Shown in pieces: positions 29,908-37,908 of a stretch of 64,000 nucleotides of DNA. The stretch is from positions 1 through 64,000 of the forward strand of contig CADBKQ010000005.1 of assembly GCA_902795275.1 (NCBI GenBank), in the 5' to 3' direction. Source of the DNA: an uncultured Eubacteriales bacterium (GTDB lineage: Bacteria; Bacillota; Clostridia; Christensenellales; Aristaeellaceae). Position 1 is the stretch's first letter. Each line of letters starts with the position of its first letter. The position numbers and the translations under genes were made by a program. Below the pieces are notes generated by a model. That model worked only from the letters and a program-made list of their open reading frames with translations. It did not search any database and was not told where the DNA came from.

Positions 29908-30993
29908 ATGCGCATGACAAGTCTGCGGCTGCGGGATTTTCGGGGTTATCAGCAGGTGCTGCTGTCGCCGCCGGAGGGCGTGACCATGCTGGTGGGCGAA
30001 AACGGCGCGGGAAAAACCAACCTGCTGGAAGCCGTGCATCTCTGCTGCGTTGGCCGCAGCCACCGTACCTCCCAGGACAAGGAAATGATCCGCAAGGGCC
30101 AGGAGACCGCCGCCGTGCAGCTCACAGTGGAAAAGAACGACGGACGGCATGAGGTGGGCGTGCGGCTGTTTGAAAACGCGAGGAAGCGGAAGGTGGTATT
30201 CGTGAATGGGAAAACCGCTTCCCGATTGGGCGAACTGATGGGCCACGCCACCTGCGTCATTTTCTCCCCGGAGGATCTGGCGCTGGTCAAAGAAGGGCCG
30301 CAGACGAGAAGAAAGTTTCTGGACATGCTGCTTTCCCAGCAGCAGAAAGCGTACTTCTACGCCTTGCAAACCTACTCAAACGCGCTGAAACAAAGAAACG
30401 CCCTGCTGAAACAGGGCGACCTGCGGCAATTGCAGGCATGGGACGATCAATTGGCTTTGTCCGCCGCGCCGGTGGTCAGGCTGCGCCGCGCCGCGTGTGA
30501 GCAATTGCGCGAAAAGGCGCAGACTCATTACCTGTATATCGGCGGCAGAGACGAAGAAATCTTCTCTATGGTCTACCGTGGGCCGCTGGCGGAAAGCAGC
30601 AATATCGGGGAAGATATGCTGAAAGGCTTGCGGGAAACCCGGGAGGAAGACATTCGCCGCCAGACCACCAGCTTCGGGCCGCATCGGGACGAAATCGAAC
30701 TGACGCTCAGCGGAGAACTGCTCAAATCCTTCGGCTCTCAGGGGCAGATGCGGACAGCCGCCCTGTCCATGAAGCTGGCGGCGTTTGACCTGCTGGAAGC
30801 AAACCAAGGCGAACCGCCGCTGCTGTTGCTGGACGACGTGCTCAGCGAGCTTGACCCCGACCGCCGCCGCCGCCTGATTGCCCGCATCGGCCGCGCCCAG
30901 GCCCTGCTGACCTGCACCGACCCCAGCGACTATATCGGCGCGCGCCCCGCCTGCGTGCTGCGCGTACAGAATGGAACCATCACACAGGAATAA
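29908..30993 (+). CDS. recF: DNA replication and repair protein RecF
   Basis: The 361-residue SMC-like ATPase loads RecA at gaps. It has Walker A GENGAGKTN (residues about 30-38), a coiled-coil insertion, the SFGPHRDE signature region and Walker B LLLLDDVLSELD. Length is normal. GGGAGGG precedes the ATG at 29908, and TTGACA at 29855 may be part of its promoter. It is not next to dnaN or gyrB as in most Firmicutes, but parS-type sites flank it, which argues that the region is still near the replication origin. Confidence 0.96.
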   Translation: MRMTSLRLRDFRGYQQVLLSPPEGVTMLVGENGAGKTNLLEAVHLCCVGRSHRTSQDKEMIRKGQETAAVQLTVEKNDGRHEVGVRLFENARKRKVVFVNGKTASRLGELMGHATCVIFSPEDLALVKEGPQTRRKFLDMLLSQQQKAYFYALQTYSNALKQRNALLKQGDLRQLQAWDDQLALSAAPVVRLRRAACEQLREKAQTHYLYIGGRDEEIFSMVYRGPLAESSNIGEDMLKGLRETREEDIRRQTTSFGPHRDEIELTLSGELLKSFGSQGQMRTAALSMKLAAFDLLEANQGEPPLLLLDDVLSELDPDRRRRLIARIGRAQALLTCTDPSDYIGARPACVLRVQNGTITQE

Positions 30994-30994
30994 A

Positions 30995-31038
30995 AGAAAG
31001 CCTTCGCAGATCCTGATTCGGAAAAGCGAAGGCTTTCT
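30995..31038. terminator. bidirectional hairpin between recF and the FAD oxidoreductase
   Basis: AGAAAGCCTTCGC (30995-31007) pairs perfectly with GCGAAGGCTTTCT (31026-31038). It lies between convergent genes but has only a short T-tract, so termination strength is uncertain. Confidence 0.75.
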
Positions 31039-31050
31039 ACAATTCAAAGG

Positions 31051-32331
31051 TTATACTGCCTTTTGTTCGGTGATCGCCACGGTGATTTCCCTGGCGTCCT
31101 TGCACTGGTTCAGCATCTTTTCATTCATGGGCTGCACTACCATTTCGCCGGGGGTCAGGATCATTTTCTTCGCGGAGGACAGCGGCTTGCCGTCCGCGTA
31201 CACCGTCAGATAATGGTCTCTGTACACCTTATCGGGGCGGAACATGAGGTTTACTTCCTGCAAGCCTTCCTCCACCACGATCTTCTGGGGCACCACGCCG
31301 CGGACGCCTGCGCCGTCCTTTACAGGGATTTCCCGGCCTTGCCTGCGTTCGCCCTGGGCGTAGCGCGCCGCCATTTCCCCGGCGCGGAAGGATTCGTTAC
31401 TCACGTGGTCCACCAGATCATGCACGTGCAGCACGTTGCCGCAGGCGAAAATGCCGGGCACGCTGGTTTCCAGCGTGTCGCTGACCACCGCGCCGCTGGT
31501 GACGGGAGAAAGCTCCACGCCCGCGCCCGCGGACAGCTCGTTTTCGGGAATCAGGCCTACGGAGAGCAGAAGCGTGTCGCATTCAAACTCGATCTCGGTG
31601 CCGGGGATGGGGCGGCGGTTCTCGTCCACCTTCGCCACGGTCACGCCGGTGAGGCGCTCCTTGCCGTGAATGTCAATCACGGTATGGCTGAGATACAGGG
31701 GAATGCCGTAGTCCTGGAGGCACTGGACGATGTTGCGGTTCAGGCCGCTGGAATAAGGCATCAGCTCCACACAGGCCAGCACCTTCGCGCCTTGTAGCGT
31801 CATGCGGCGGGCCATGATGAGGCCGATGTCGCCGCTGCCCAGGATGACAACCTTGCGTCCGGGCATATAGCCTTCTAAGTTCACGAACTTCTGGGCGGTA
31901 CCCGCGCTGTAAATGCCGGCGCAGCGGGTGCCGGGAATGGCCAGCGCCCCGCGGGGACGTTCGCGGCAGCCCATGGCCAGCACGATGGCCTTCGCTTCAA
32001 ACACCTGCAAGCCGTTTTCCCGGCTGACGGCGGTGACCCGCTTATCCTTGCTCACGCTCAGCACGGTCACGCCGGTGCGGATGTCGATGCCCATTTCGTA
32101 GGCGGTGTCGATGTCCCGCTGGGCGTATTCGGGGCCGGTCAGTTCTTCCTTGAAGCGGTGCAGGCCGAAGCCGTTATGGATGCACTGGCGCAGGATGCCG
32201 CCGGGATGATCCTCGCGCTCCAGCACGATCAGATTGTCAACGCCCGCTTTTTTCGCGGCGATGGCGGCGGCCAGACCCGCGGGGCCCGCGCCGATCACCA
32301 GCACGTCTACTTTGATGGTCAATTCACTCAT
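31051..32331 (-). CDS. NAD(P)/FAD-dependent oxidoreductase (pyridine nucleotide-disulfide class)
   Basis: The 426-residue flavoprotein has an N-terminal FAD motif VIGAGPAGLAAAIAA, a second dinucleotide motif VILGSGDIGLIMA (about residue 165) and the GIFACGNVLHVHDLVDHV segment that closes the FAD domain. This architecture occurs next to GlpA-like enzymes in Clostridia. It probably hands electrons from an organic substrate to NAD(P). Its start overlaps the end of the GlpA-like gene by eight bases. The DUF1667 gene that often completes this operon is absent. The C-terminal 100 residues after GREIPVKDG may replace part of it; this is inference. Confidence 0.88.
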   Translation of the reverse strand: MSELTIKVDVLVIGAGPAGLAAAIAAKKAGVDNLIVLEREDHPGGILRQCIHNGFGLHRFKEELTGPEYAQRDIDTAYEMGIDIRTGVTVLSVSKDKRVTAVSRENGLQVFEAKAIVLAMGCRERPRGALAIPGTRCAGIYSAGTAQKFVNLEGYMPGRKVVILGSGDIGLIMARRMTLQGAKVLACVELMPYSSGLNRNIVQCLQDYGIPLYLSHTVIDIHGKERLTGVTVAKVDENRRPIPGTEIEFECDTLLLSVGLIPENELSAGAGVELSPVTSGAVVSDTLETSVPGIFACGNVLHVHDLVDHVSNESFRAGEMAARYAQGERRQGREIPVKDGAGVRGVVPQKIVVEEGLQEVNLMFRPDKVYRDHYLTVYADGKPLSSAKKMILTPGEMVVQPMNEKMLNQCKDAREITVAITEQKAV

Positions 32332-33784
32332 GGCGCCGGCCCTCCTTTGCGATTTCGTTCAGCGTGCCAACAAGCAGCTTGCTTTCGCCTCCGCATTTCG
32401 TAATATCCAGCGGCGAGCAATGCAGCTCTTCGCACAGGATTTCCATGACACGGGGGGAGCAGAACCCGCCCTGGCAGCGGCCCATGCCCGCCCTGGTGCG
32501 GCGTTTCACGCCGTCAATGGACTTCGCGCCCACGGGACGGCGGATGGCGTCGCGGATCTCCGCTTCCGTGACCACCTCGCAGCGGCAGACGATGCGCCCG
32601 TAATTGGCGTCCCGTTTGCAGGCTTCCTTGCGTTCTTCCTCCGACATGGCGGCGAAGGGCTTGAGCAGCGGCACGGCGGCGCGAACGAAGCGGGCGGAGG
32701 GCAGCTTCAAATGCTCTGCTACCATCTCGCCCAGTTCCTCCGCGATGGCGGGCGCAGCGCTCAGGCCGGGGCTTTCGATGCCGATGGCTTCAAAAGCGTT
32801 GTCCGGCGCGCCATGCACGGGGCCAATGATAAAATCGTCGGTGGCGGGATGAGCCCGGACGCCGGAGAAGGTGGTAATGACCGGGCGGGTATTGACTTTG
32901 GGCCAGGTGAGGCGGCATTTATCCAGCACAAAGTCCAGGCCCTGGCGGGTGGTGCGGGTGTCGGTGCCGTCCTCGATATCCTCGGCGGAAGGGCCGAGCA
33001 GCGCGTTCCCGTGGGCGGTGGGGGAAATCAGAACGCCCTTGCCCATTTTGCCCGGCACCTGGAACATGGTGCGGGTGAAGGGGCATTTGACGGTGGAGTC
33101 CAGCAGATAGTATTCGCCGCGGCGGGGAATAATCTGCAGGGGCTGGTCGGAAATCTGGTTGTGGAGATCCGCTGCGCCAACGCCCGCGCAGTTCACGATG
33201 GCCCGCGCTTCCAGCACGCCCTGGGGCGTTTCCACATGCCAGGTGTCGTGTTCCTCATAGACCTTGGAAACGGGACTGTTGAAGATAAACTCAACGCCGT
33301 TCTGCGCGGCGTGGTAGCTGAGGGCCAGCGTCATTTCGTAGGGGCTGACCACCGCGCTGGTGGGAGCAAACAGCGCGCAGACCACGTCGGGATTGGTGTT
33401 GGGTTCCAGTTTCAGAATTTCATCCCGCTCGATGACCCGAAGCTCTTTCACGCCGTTCTGCTTTCCCTGCTCCAGCAGCTTGTTCAGCGTGGCCCTGTCT
33501 TCTTCCGAGAAGCCCAGCACCAGCGCGCCGATGGGATTGTACGGCACGCCCAGCTCCTTTGCCAGCTGCGCGTACATGTTCGCCCCGCGAACGTTATAGT
33601 AGGCTTTCTTTGTGCCGGGCTTTGCGTCGAAGCCGGCGTGGACGATGCCGCTGTTGGCTTTGCTGGCTCCGTCGGCCACGTCCTCGGCGGCGTCCAGCAC
33701 GGCGATTGCGCCGTTGTACTGGCTCAGCTTCCGCGCGAGCGCGCAGCCAACTACGCCCGCGCCGATGATAATCACATCATACAT
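32324..33784 (-). CDS. GlpA-like FAD oxidoreductase with C-terminal [2Fe-2S] domain
   Basis: The 486-residue protein begins MYDVIIIGAGVVGCALAR (FAD-binding) and matches the DAO family of glycerol-3-phosphate dehydrogenases (GlpA-like). Residues about 395-475 form a BFD-like [2Fe-2S] domain with CRCE and GRCQGGFC cysteine pairs. It is the first gene of a two-gene unit with the second flavoprotein, with which it overlaps by eight bases. A TATACT at about 33842-33837 on the minus strand may be its -10 box. The substrate could be glycerol 3-phosphate or another 2-hydroxy acid; this cannot be settled by sequence. Confidence 0.9.
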   Translation of the reverse strand: MYDVIIIGAGVVGCALARKLSQYNGAIAVLDAAEDVADGASKANSGIVHAGFDAKPGTKKAYYNVRGANMYAQLAKELGVPYNPIGALVLGFSEEDRATLNKLLEQGKQNGVKELRVIERDEILKLEPNTNPDVVCALFAPTSAVVSPYEMTLALSYHAAQNGVEFIFNSPVSKVYEEHDTWHVETPQGVLEARAIVNCAGVGAADLHNQISDQPLQIIPRRGEYYLLDSTVKCPFTRTMFQVPGKMGKGVLISPTAHGNALLGPSAEDIEDGTDTRTTRQGLDFVLDKCRLTWPKVNTRPVITTFSGVRAHPATDDFIIGPVHGAPDNAFEAIGIESPGLSAAPAIAEELGEMVAEHLKLPSARFVRAAVPLLKPFAAMSEEERKEACKRDANYGRIVCRCEVVTEAEIRDAIRRPVGAKSIDGVKRRTRAGMGRCQGGFCSPRVMEILCEELHCSPLDITKCGGESKLLVGTLNEIAKEGRRHE

Positions 33785-34006
33785 GCGTGTCTCTCCTTTA
33801 TGAATCAGGCGATTTTTACGCCATATATCTCAAAAGCAGTATACCATAGAAAAAGGCATTTGCACAGTCTTTTTAGAAATTTTGGGAACAAAAAGCCGTT
33901 CCTAACCCGAAAATTCTTTTTCTCCCGTTTCGCAATAAATTATTCACATATTTGGGTTATCATATTTGAGGTTTCTCCGCTGAACAATCTGGAAAGGAGC
34001 CGTTTC

Positions 34007-34687
34007 ATGTATTTCGATTGGACGATCATTCTGATGCTGCCCGGCCTGCTTCTCGGATTATGGGCTCAGGCCCGCGTAAAATCAGCTTTTGAAAAGTACA
34101 GCAAGGTGCATACCCAGCGCGGCATTCCTGCACAGGAGCTTGTTCGTCAGCTGCTGGCCCGCCAGGGCGTGGTCGATATTGCCATCGCGCCCACGCAGGG
34201 AACGCTTTCCGACCATTACGATCCCTCCTCCAATACGCTTCGGCTTTCCCAGGGCGTTTACGGGTCGGACAGCGTATCCGCCGTTGGGGTTGCGGCGCAC
34301 GAAGCGGGCCATGCATTGCAAAAGGAACAGGGATATACCTTCTTATCGCTTCGCTCTTTCATGGTGCCGGTGGTCAATATCGGCTCCAGCCTGGCCTGGC
34401 CCATTTTTATGCTGGGCATCATCTTTTCCTGGAAACCGCTCATGTATGCGGGCATCGTTACATTCGCCGCTGTGATGGTCTTTTCCCTCATTACGCTGCC
34501 TGTGGAATTTGACGCCAGCAGGCGGGCTAACCAAATGCTCTCTGAAAGCGGCTGTTTCACCCAGGATGAATTAAACGGCGTGCGAACCGTGCTGAACGCG
34601 GCGGCGCTCACCTATGTCGCCTCCTTTATCGGCACGCTGATGCAGCTGCTTCGCCTGATTCTGATTGCCCGCCGCAGAAACGATTGA
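34007..34687 (+). CDS. YugP-like zinc metallopeptidase (membrane)
   Basis: The 226-residue protein matches the YugP family (putative neutral zinc metallopeptidase). It has an N-terminal membrane helix (residues 5-20), the HEAGH zinc motif at 98-102, and two more hydrophobic segments (about 122-165) before a VEFDASRRA segment and a terminal helix. The start follows GAAAGGAG. An open frame extends far upstream in phase, but the upstream part is the antisense of the GlpA-like gene. Function of the family is unknown; it is membrane-associated. Confidence 0.88.
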   Translation: MYFDWTIILMLPGLLLGLWAQARVKSAFEKYSKVHTQRGIPAQELVRQLLARQGVVDIAIAPTQGTLSDHYDPSSNTLRLSQGVYGSDSVSAVGVAAHEAGHALQKEQGYTFLSLRSFMVPVVNIGSSLAWPIFMLGIIFSWKPLMYAGIVTFAAVMVFSLITLPVEFDASRRANQMLSESGCFTQDELNGVRTVLNAAALTYVASFIGTLMQLLRLILIARRRND

Positions 34688-34695
34688 TACATTCC

Positions 34696-34711
34696 TGATT
34701 CACGTGAAACA
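34696..34711. other. parS-type site 2 (one mismatch)
   Basis: TGATTCACGTGAAACA differs from the parS consensus at one base in the left half. It lies nine bases after the YugP-like stop codon. Confidence 0.75.
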
Positions 34712-34740
34712 ATGATTCAAATCACGAAAGGATGATTATC

Positions 34741-35595
34741 ATGTACAATCCCCGGGTTTTCGCATTTGCCGATGAGGCAAGCCCCATGATAGACAGCCAG
34801 ATCAAAGCGATGAAGCGGAACGGCCTTCAGGGCCTGGAGATTCGCCTGGTTGACGGAGAGAATGTTTCTTTCATCACGATGGCCAAGGCAAAGGAAGTTT
34901 ATCAAAAGATGACTGATGCGGGATTGAAAGTCTGGAGTATCGGTTCCCCCATCGGCAAGATCGACATTGAAAAGGACGACTTCAATCAGCACATGGATGT
35001 GCTGAAGAGGACCATCGAAATTGCCCACGAATTGAAAAGCGAAAACATCCGCATGTTTTCTTTCTATCTGCCCCATGACAAAGCCCCGGAAGATTACAAA
35101 AACGAAGTGATGGATCGGCTGCACAGCATGGCGGAAGCAGCGAAAGACAGCGGCGTGGCCCTGTGCCACGAGAACGAAAAAGGCATTTACGGCGACAATG
35201 CAGCGCGGTGCTGCGAAATCCTGACGGAGGTTCCCGATCTTGCGGGCATTTTTGATCCGGCGAATTTCGTCCAGTGCGGCCAGGATACGTTGGAAGCGTG
35301 GAGCCTGCTGAAAACCCGTATCAAGTACATGCACATCAAAGACGCCATGTTTGCCGACGGCAGTGTGGTTCCCGCGGGAAAGGGCGAAGGAAACGTGGCG
35401 GCCATTGTGAAGGACTATCTGGCGATGGGCGGAGAATGCATGACCGTTGAACCGCACCTGAAAGTGTTCAGCGGCCTGAACGCGCTGGAACGCGCAGGAG
35501 AACAGACCAAAGTTGGCGCCTCTTACGTTTACGAAACCAATGACGAAGCGTTTGACGCCGCATGCGCCGCGCTGCGGGAAATCCTCTCCGAATAA
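34741..35595 (+). CDS. sugar phosphate isomerase/epimerase (TIM barrel)
   Basis: The 284-residue protein is a xylose isomerase-like TIM barrel protein: FAFADEA near the start, GLEIR, the HENEKGIYGD segment, GIFDPANFVQ and YMHIKDAM, the usual metal ligands. It would interconvert a keto or aldo sugar or polyol-derived acid. The ATG at 34741 is preferred because the earlier ATG at 34732 abuts the ribosome site. The gene sits between two parS sites, with its own terminator after the third. Substrate unknown. Confidence 0.87.
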   Translation: MYNPRVFAFADEASPMIDSQIKAMKRNGLQGLEIRLVDGENVSFITMAKAKEVYQKMTDAGLKVWSIGSPIGKIDIEKDDFNQHMDVLKRTIEIAHELKSENIRMFSFYLPHDKAPEDYKNEVMDRLHSMAEAAKDSGVALCHENEKGIYGDNAARCCEILTEVPDLAGIFDPANFVQCGQDTLEAWSLLKTRIKYMHIKDAMFADGSVVPAGKGEGNVAAIVKDYLAMGGECMTVEPHLKVFSGLNALERAGEQTKVGASYVYETNDEAFDAACAALREILSE

Positions 35596-35596
35596 T

Positions 35597-35612
35597 TGTT
35601 TCACGTGAAACA
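35597..35612. other. parS-type site 3
   Basis: TGTTTCACGTGAAACA is an exact copy of the consensus, starting one base after the isomerase stop codon. The palindrome extends by two bases on each side. Confidence 0.88.
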
Positions 35613-35632
35613 ATCAGAATATTCCCTTCATC

Positions 35633-35663
35633 GGGCCTTTCCGTCTCCGGAAGGCCCGCTTTT
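35633..35663 (+). terminator. terminator of the isomerase gene
   Basis: GGGCCTTTCCG (35633-35643) pairs with CGGAAGGCCC (35648-35657) with one bulged base, followed by GCTTTT. Confidence 0.82.
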
Positions 35664-35685
35664 CATAAAAACGCCATTTGTTTGA

Positions 35686-35714
35686 TTGACTTCATACTAA
35701 TTATATGGTACACT
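35686..35714 (+). promoter_or_regulatory. sigma-A promoter of the DUF368 gene
   Basis: TTGACT (35686-35691) and TACACT (35709-35714) are 17 bases apart, 32 bases before the ATG. Confidence 0.85.
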
Positions 35715-35746
35715 GTATTCCGATTTTTTTGAAAGGAAGGGAAACC

Positions 35747-36616
35747 ATGAAAAACCTGATCAACCAGATTCTCCGCGGCATTGTCATTGGCGTAGCGAAT
35801 ATTATTCCCGGCGTGTCTGGCGGCACGATGATGGTGAGCATGGGCGTCTATGACACCCTCATTCACTGTATCACCCACCTGTTTAAAGAATTCAAAAAGA
35901 GCATCCTGACGCTGCTGCCTTACGCCGCCGGTATGCTGATCGGTATCCTGGCGTTCGCCAGCGTGATTCACTGGGGCCTGGAAAATCATCCTCTTCCCAC
36001 CAACGCCCTCTTTATCGGCTTGATCCTGGGAGGCCTGGGGCCGCTGCTGAAGAAGATCGAGAAGAAGAAAATCAACGCGGCTGCGGTCATCGCGTTTGTT
36101 CTCCTCTTTGCCCTCATCATCTGGATGGGCCTTCAGAACCGAGACAGCATTCAGAATGCCGACACCATTGAAATGAATGTCGGGCAGATGTTGATCATGG
36201 TGGTCCTGGGCGTCATCGCTTCCGGCACCATGATCATTCCCGGCGTGTCCGGCAGCCTGGTGCTGATGCTGCTGGGGTATTACAAGGCGGTGACGGGCGC
36301 GCTGAAAACCCTGGCTTCCGGCCTGGTGCATTTTGACTTCTCCGTGATGGGTCAGCCGGTGCTGATGCTGCTGCCGTTTTTAATCGGCATCGTGCTGGGC
36401 ATCTTTGGCGTAGCGAAAGCCATTGAGTGGCTCACTTCCAAATATCCCACCGCCACCTACTGCGGCGTGCTGGGCCTGGTGGCTGCCTCTCCCATTTCCC
36501 TGCTGATCCAGACCGACATGACCGGCGTGAACTTCGTCACCGTGCTGATCAGCCTGGCAATGCTGGCCATCGGCTTTGCGTCCGCTTACCTGCTGGACAA
36601 GGGGAGCAGACAATAA
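35747..36616 (+). CDS. DUF368 membrane protein, PopT-type undecaprenyl phosphate translocase
   Basis: The 289-residue polytopic protein has about eight membrane segments and the duplicated DUF368 signature NIIPGVSGGTM (residues about 18-28) and MIIPGVSGSLVLM (about 163-175). DUF368 proteins (PopT) were shown to flip undecaprenyl phosphate across the membrane for cell-wall recycling in Vibrio and Staphylococcus; applying this here is by homology. GGAAGGG precedes the ATG at 35747. It has its own promoter and terminator. Confidence 0.9.
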   Translation: MKNLINQILRGIVIGVANIIPGVSGGTMMVSMGVYDTLIHCITHLFKEFKKSILTLLPYAAGMLIGILAFASVIHWGLENHPLPTNALFIGLILGGLGPLLKKIEKKKINAAAVIAFVLLFALIIWMGLQNRDSIQNADTIEMNVGQMLIMVVLGVIASGTMIIPGVSGSLVLMLLGYYKAVTGALKTLASGLVHFDFSVMGQPVLMLLPFLIGIVLGIFGVAKAIEWLTSKYPTATYCGVLGLVAASPISLLIQTDMTGVNFVTVLISLAMLAIGFASAYLLDKGSRQ

Positions 36617-36621
36617 AAACC

Positions 36622-36652
36622 GGTTCAGAGCTGCTTCGGCTCTGAACCTTTT
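36622..36652 (+). terminator. terminator of the DUF368 gene
   Basis: GGTTCAGAGC (36622-36631) pairs perfectly with GCTCTGAACC (36639-36648), followed by TTTTAT. Confidence 0.88.
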
Positions 36653-36672
36653 ATCAACTGAGGAGTTCAAAA

Positions 36673-37845
36673 ATGGCGAATATACATGATTACCTGATCT
36701 GGCGGGGAGACGTGCCGTTTTCTGTTTCCCCGTTCAACGAGGTGGACGGCCTGGTGCTGTCGGAGCTGGCGTATGCGGATTTCCACGGCGTTGTGCCGGA
36801 GGACGGAGAGCGCGTGACCATTGAGGAAGCCCGCCGCCTTTTCTGGGACAAACATACCAAGGAAGAAATCATGGCCCAGGACAGCTATACCAAGACCGCC
36901 CCTTTCCTGCTGGACGGCATGGCGGGCAAGGCCCGCTTCGGCGGCACGGCCATGGCGTATTATTATGATGTGATCGATACCGATGAAGATATCCAGCTGG
37001 CGGCCGTCACGTTTTATCTTCCCGACGGCACCGCGTTCGTCGCGTTCCGCGGCACGGACGATACGGTGGTCGGCTGGAAGGAGGATTTTATTCTCAGCTA
37101 TATGCCCGAAACCGAAGGACAGCGCCGGGCAGCGCAGTACCTGAACCGGCATTTCAGCGGCCAGACCCTCCTTCTCCGGGTGGGCGGCCATTCCAAGGGC
37201 GGCAATCTGGCGATGTTCGCGGCGATCAAAGCGGAGCCCCAAGTGCGGCGGCAGATCATTGCCGTGTACAACAACGACGGGCCGGGATTCCTCAAAGAGT
37301 TCACCGAAACCGATGCATACAGGGACATGCTGCCCCGTATCATCTGCACGGTGCCGGAAAAGGCGGTTATCGGAACGCTGCTGACCAATAAAGCGTATCA
37401 GCATGTGGTGAAAAGCACGGCGTCGGGCATTTATCAGCACGACGGCTTTTCCTGGCAGGTGCTGGGCACCCGCTTTGTGGAAACGGAAAAGCGCACCGAA
37501 GGCAGCGTCGTTCTGGAAAGCACCCTGCATCAATGGCTTTCCGAACAGAGCGAAGAAAACCGCCGCATGTTCGTAAACACCCTCTTTGGGCTTTTGGAAT
37601 CCACCGGGAAAGCCACGATTGGAGAAATAAAAGGGGATATGCTGGGCTCCCTGCTTAGCATGAAAAAGATGCTGGAAACTATGCAGAAGGAGCAGCGGGA
37701 TACCATCTGGAACATGCTCGTGCAATTCTTTATGGCGGGCAGCGACACCTTATTGCAGGGAACAAAAAAAGCCCTGCTTTCCAGGCTGGAAACGATTCAG
37801 CTTCCCAAGCTGCCCATCAATCCCGCCCCGGAGGAAAATGAATGA
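36673..37845 (+). CDS. DUF2974 (Mbeg1-like) alpha/beta-hydrolase
   Basis: The 390-residue protein matches the DUF2974/Mbeg1 family of lipase-like hydrolases. It has a lipase-type strand VAFRGTDDTVVGWKED and the nucleophile elbow GHSKGGNL with Ser174. A C-terminal region (residues about 290-390) is Gln/Glu/Lys-rich and helical. There is no signal peptide, so it acts in the cytoplasm. A lipid or ester substrate is inferred from the fold. GAGGAG lies nine bases before the ATG. A strong bidirectional terminator follows. Confidence 0.85.
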   Translation: MANIHDYLIWRGDVPFSVSPFNEVDGLVLSELAYADFHGVVPEDGERVTIEEARRLFWDKHTKEEIMAQDSYTKTAPFLLDGMAGKARFGGTAMAYYYDVIDTDEDIQLAAVTFYLPDGTAFVAFRGTDDTVVGWKEDFILSYMPETEGQRRAAQYLNRHFSGQTLLLRVGGHSKGGNLAMFAAIKAEPQVRRQIIAVYNNDGPGFLKEFTETDAYRDMLPRIICTVPEKAVIGTLLTNKAYQHVVKSTASGIYQHDGFSWQVLGTRFVETEKRTEGSVVLESTLHQWLSEQSEENRRMFVNTLFGLLESTGKATIGEIKGDMLGSLLSMKKMLETMQKEQRDTIWNMLVQFFMAGSDTLLQGTKKALLSRLETIQLPKLPINPAPEENE

Positions 37846-37851
37846 CACGAT

Positions 37852-37891
37852 AAAAAACGGCGGACGCTGTGGAGAAGCGCCGCCGTTTTTT
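37852..37891. terminator. bidirectional terminator
   Basis: CGGCGG (37858-37863) and CGCT pair with AGCG and CCGCCG (up to 37885) with one bulge. Six A residues on the left and six T residues on the right allow termination from both sides, between the convergent DUF2974 and cyclophilin genes. Confidence 0.88.
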
Positions 37892-37908
37892 GAATATCCG
37901 AAGATTGA

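Noticed and set aside
32234..34006. Upstream extension of the YugP-like frame for 591 codons.
   Set aside because: It runs antisense to the GlpA-like gene and has no family character; the clear ribosome site and membrane-helix start lie at 34007.
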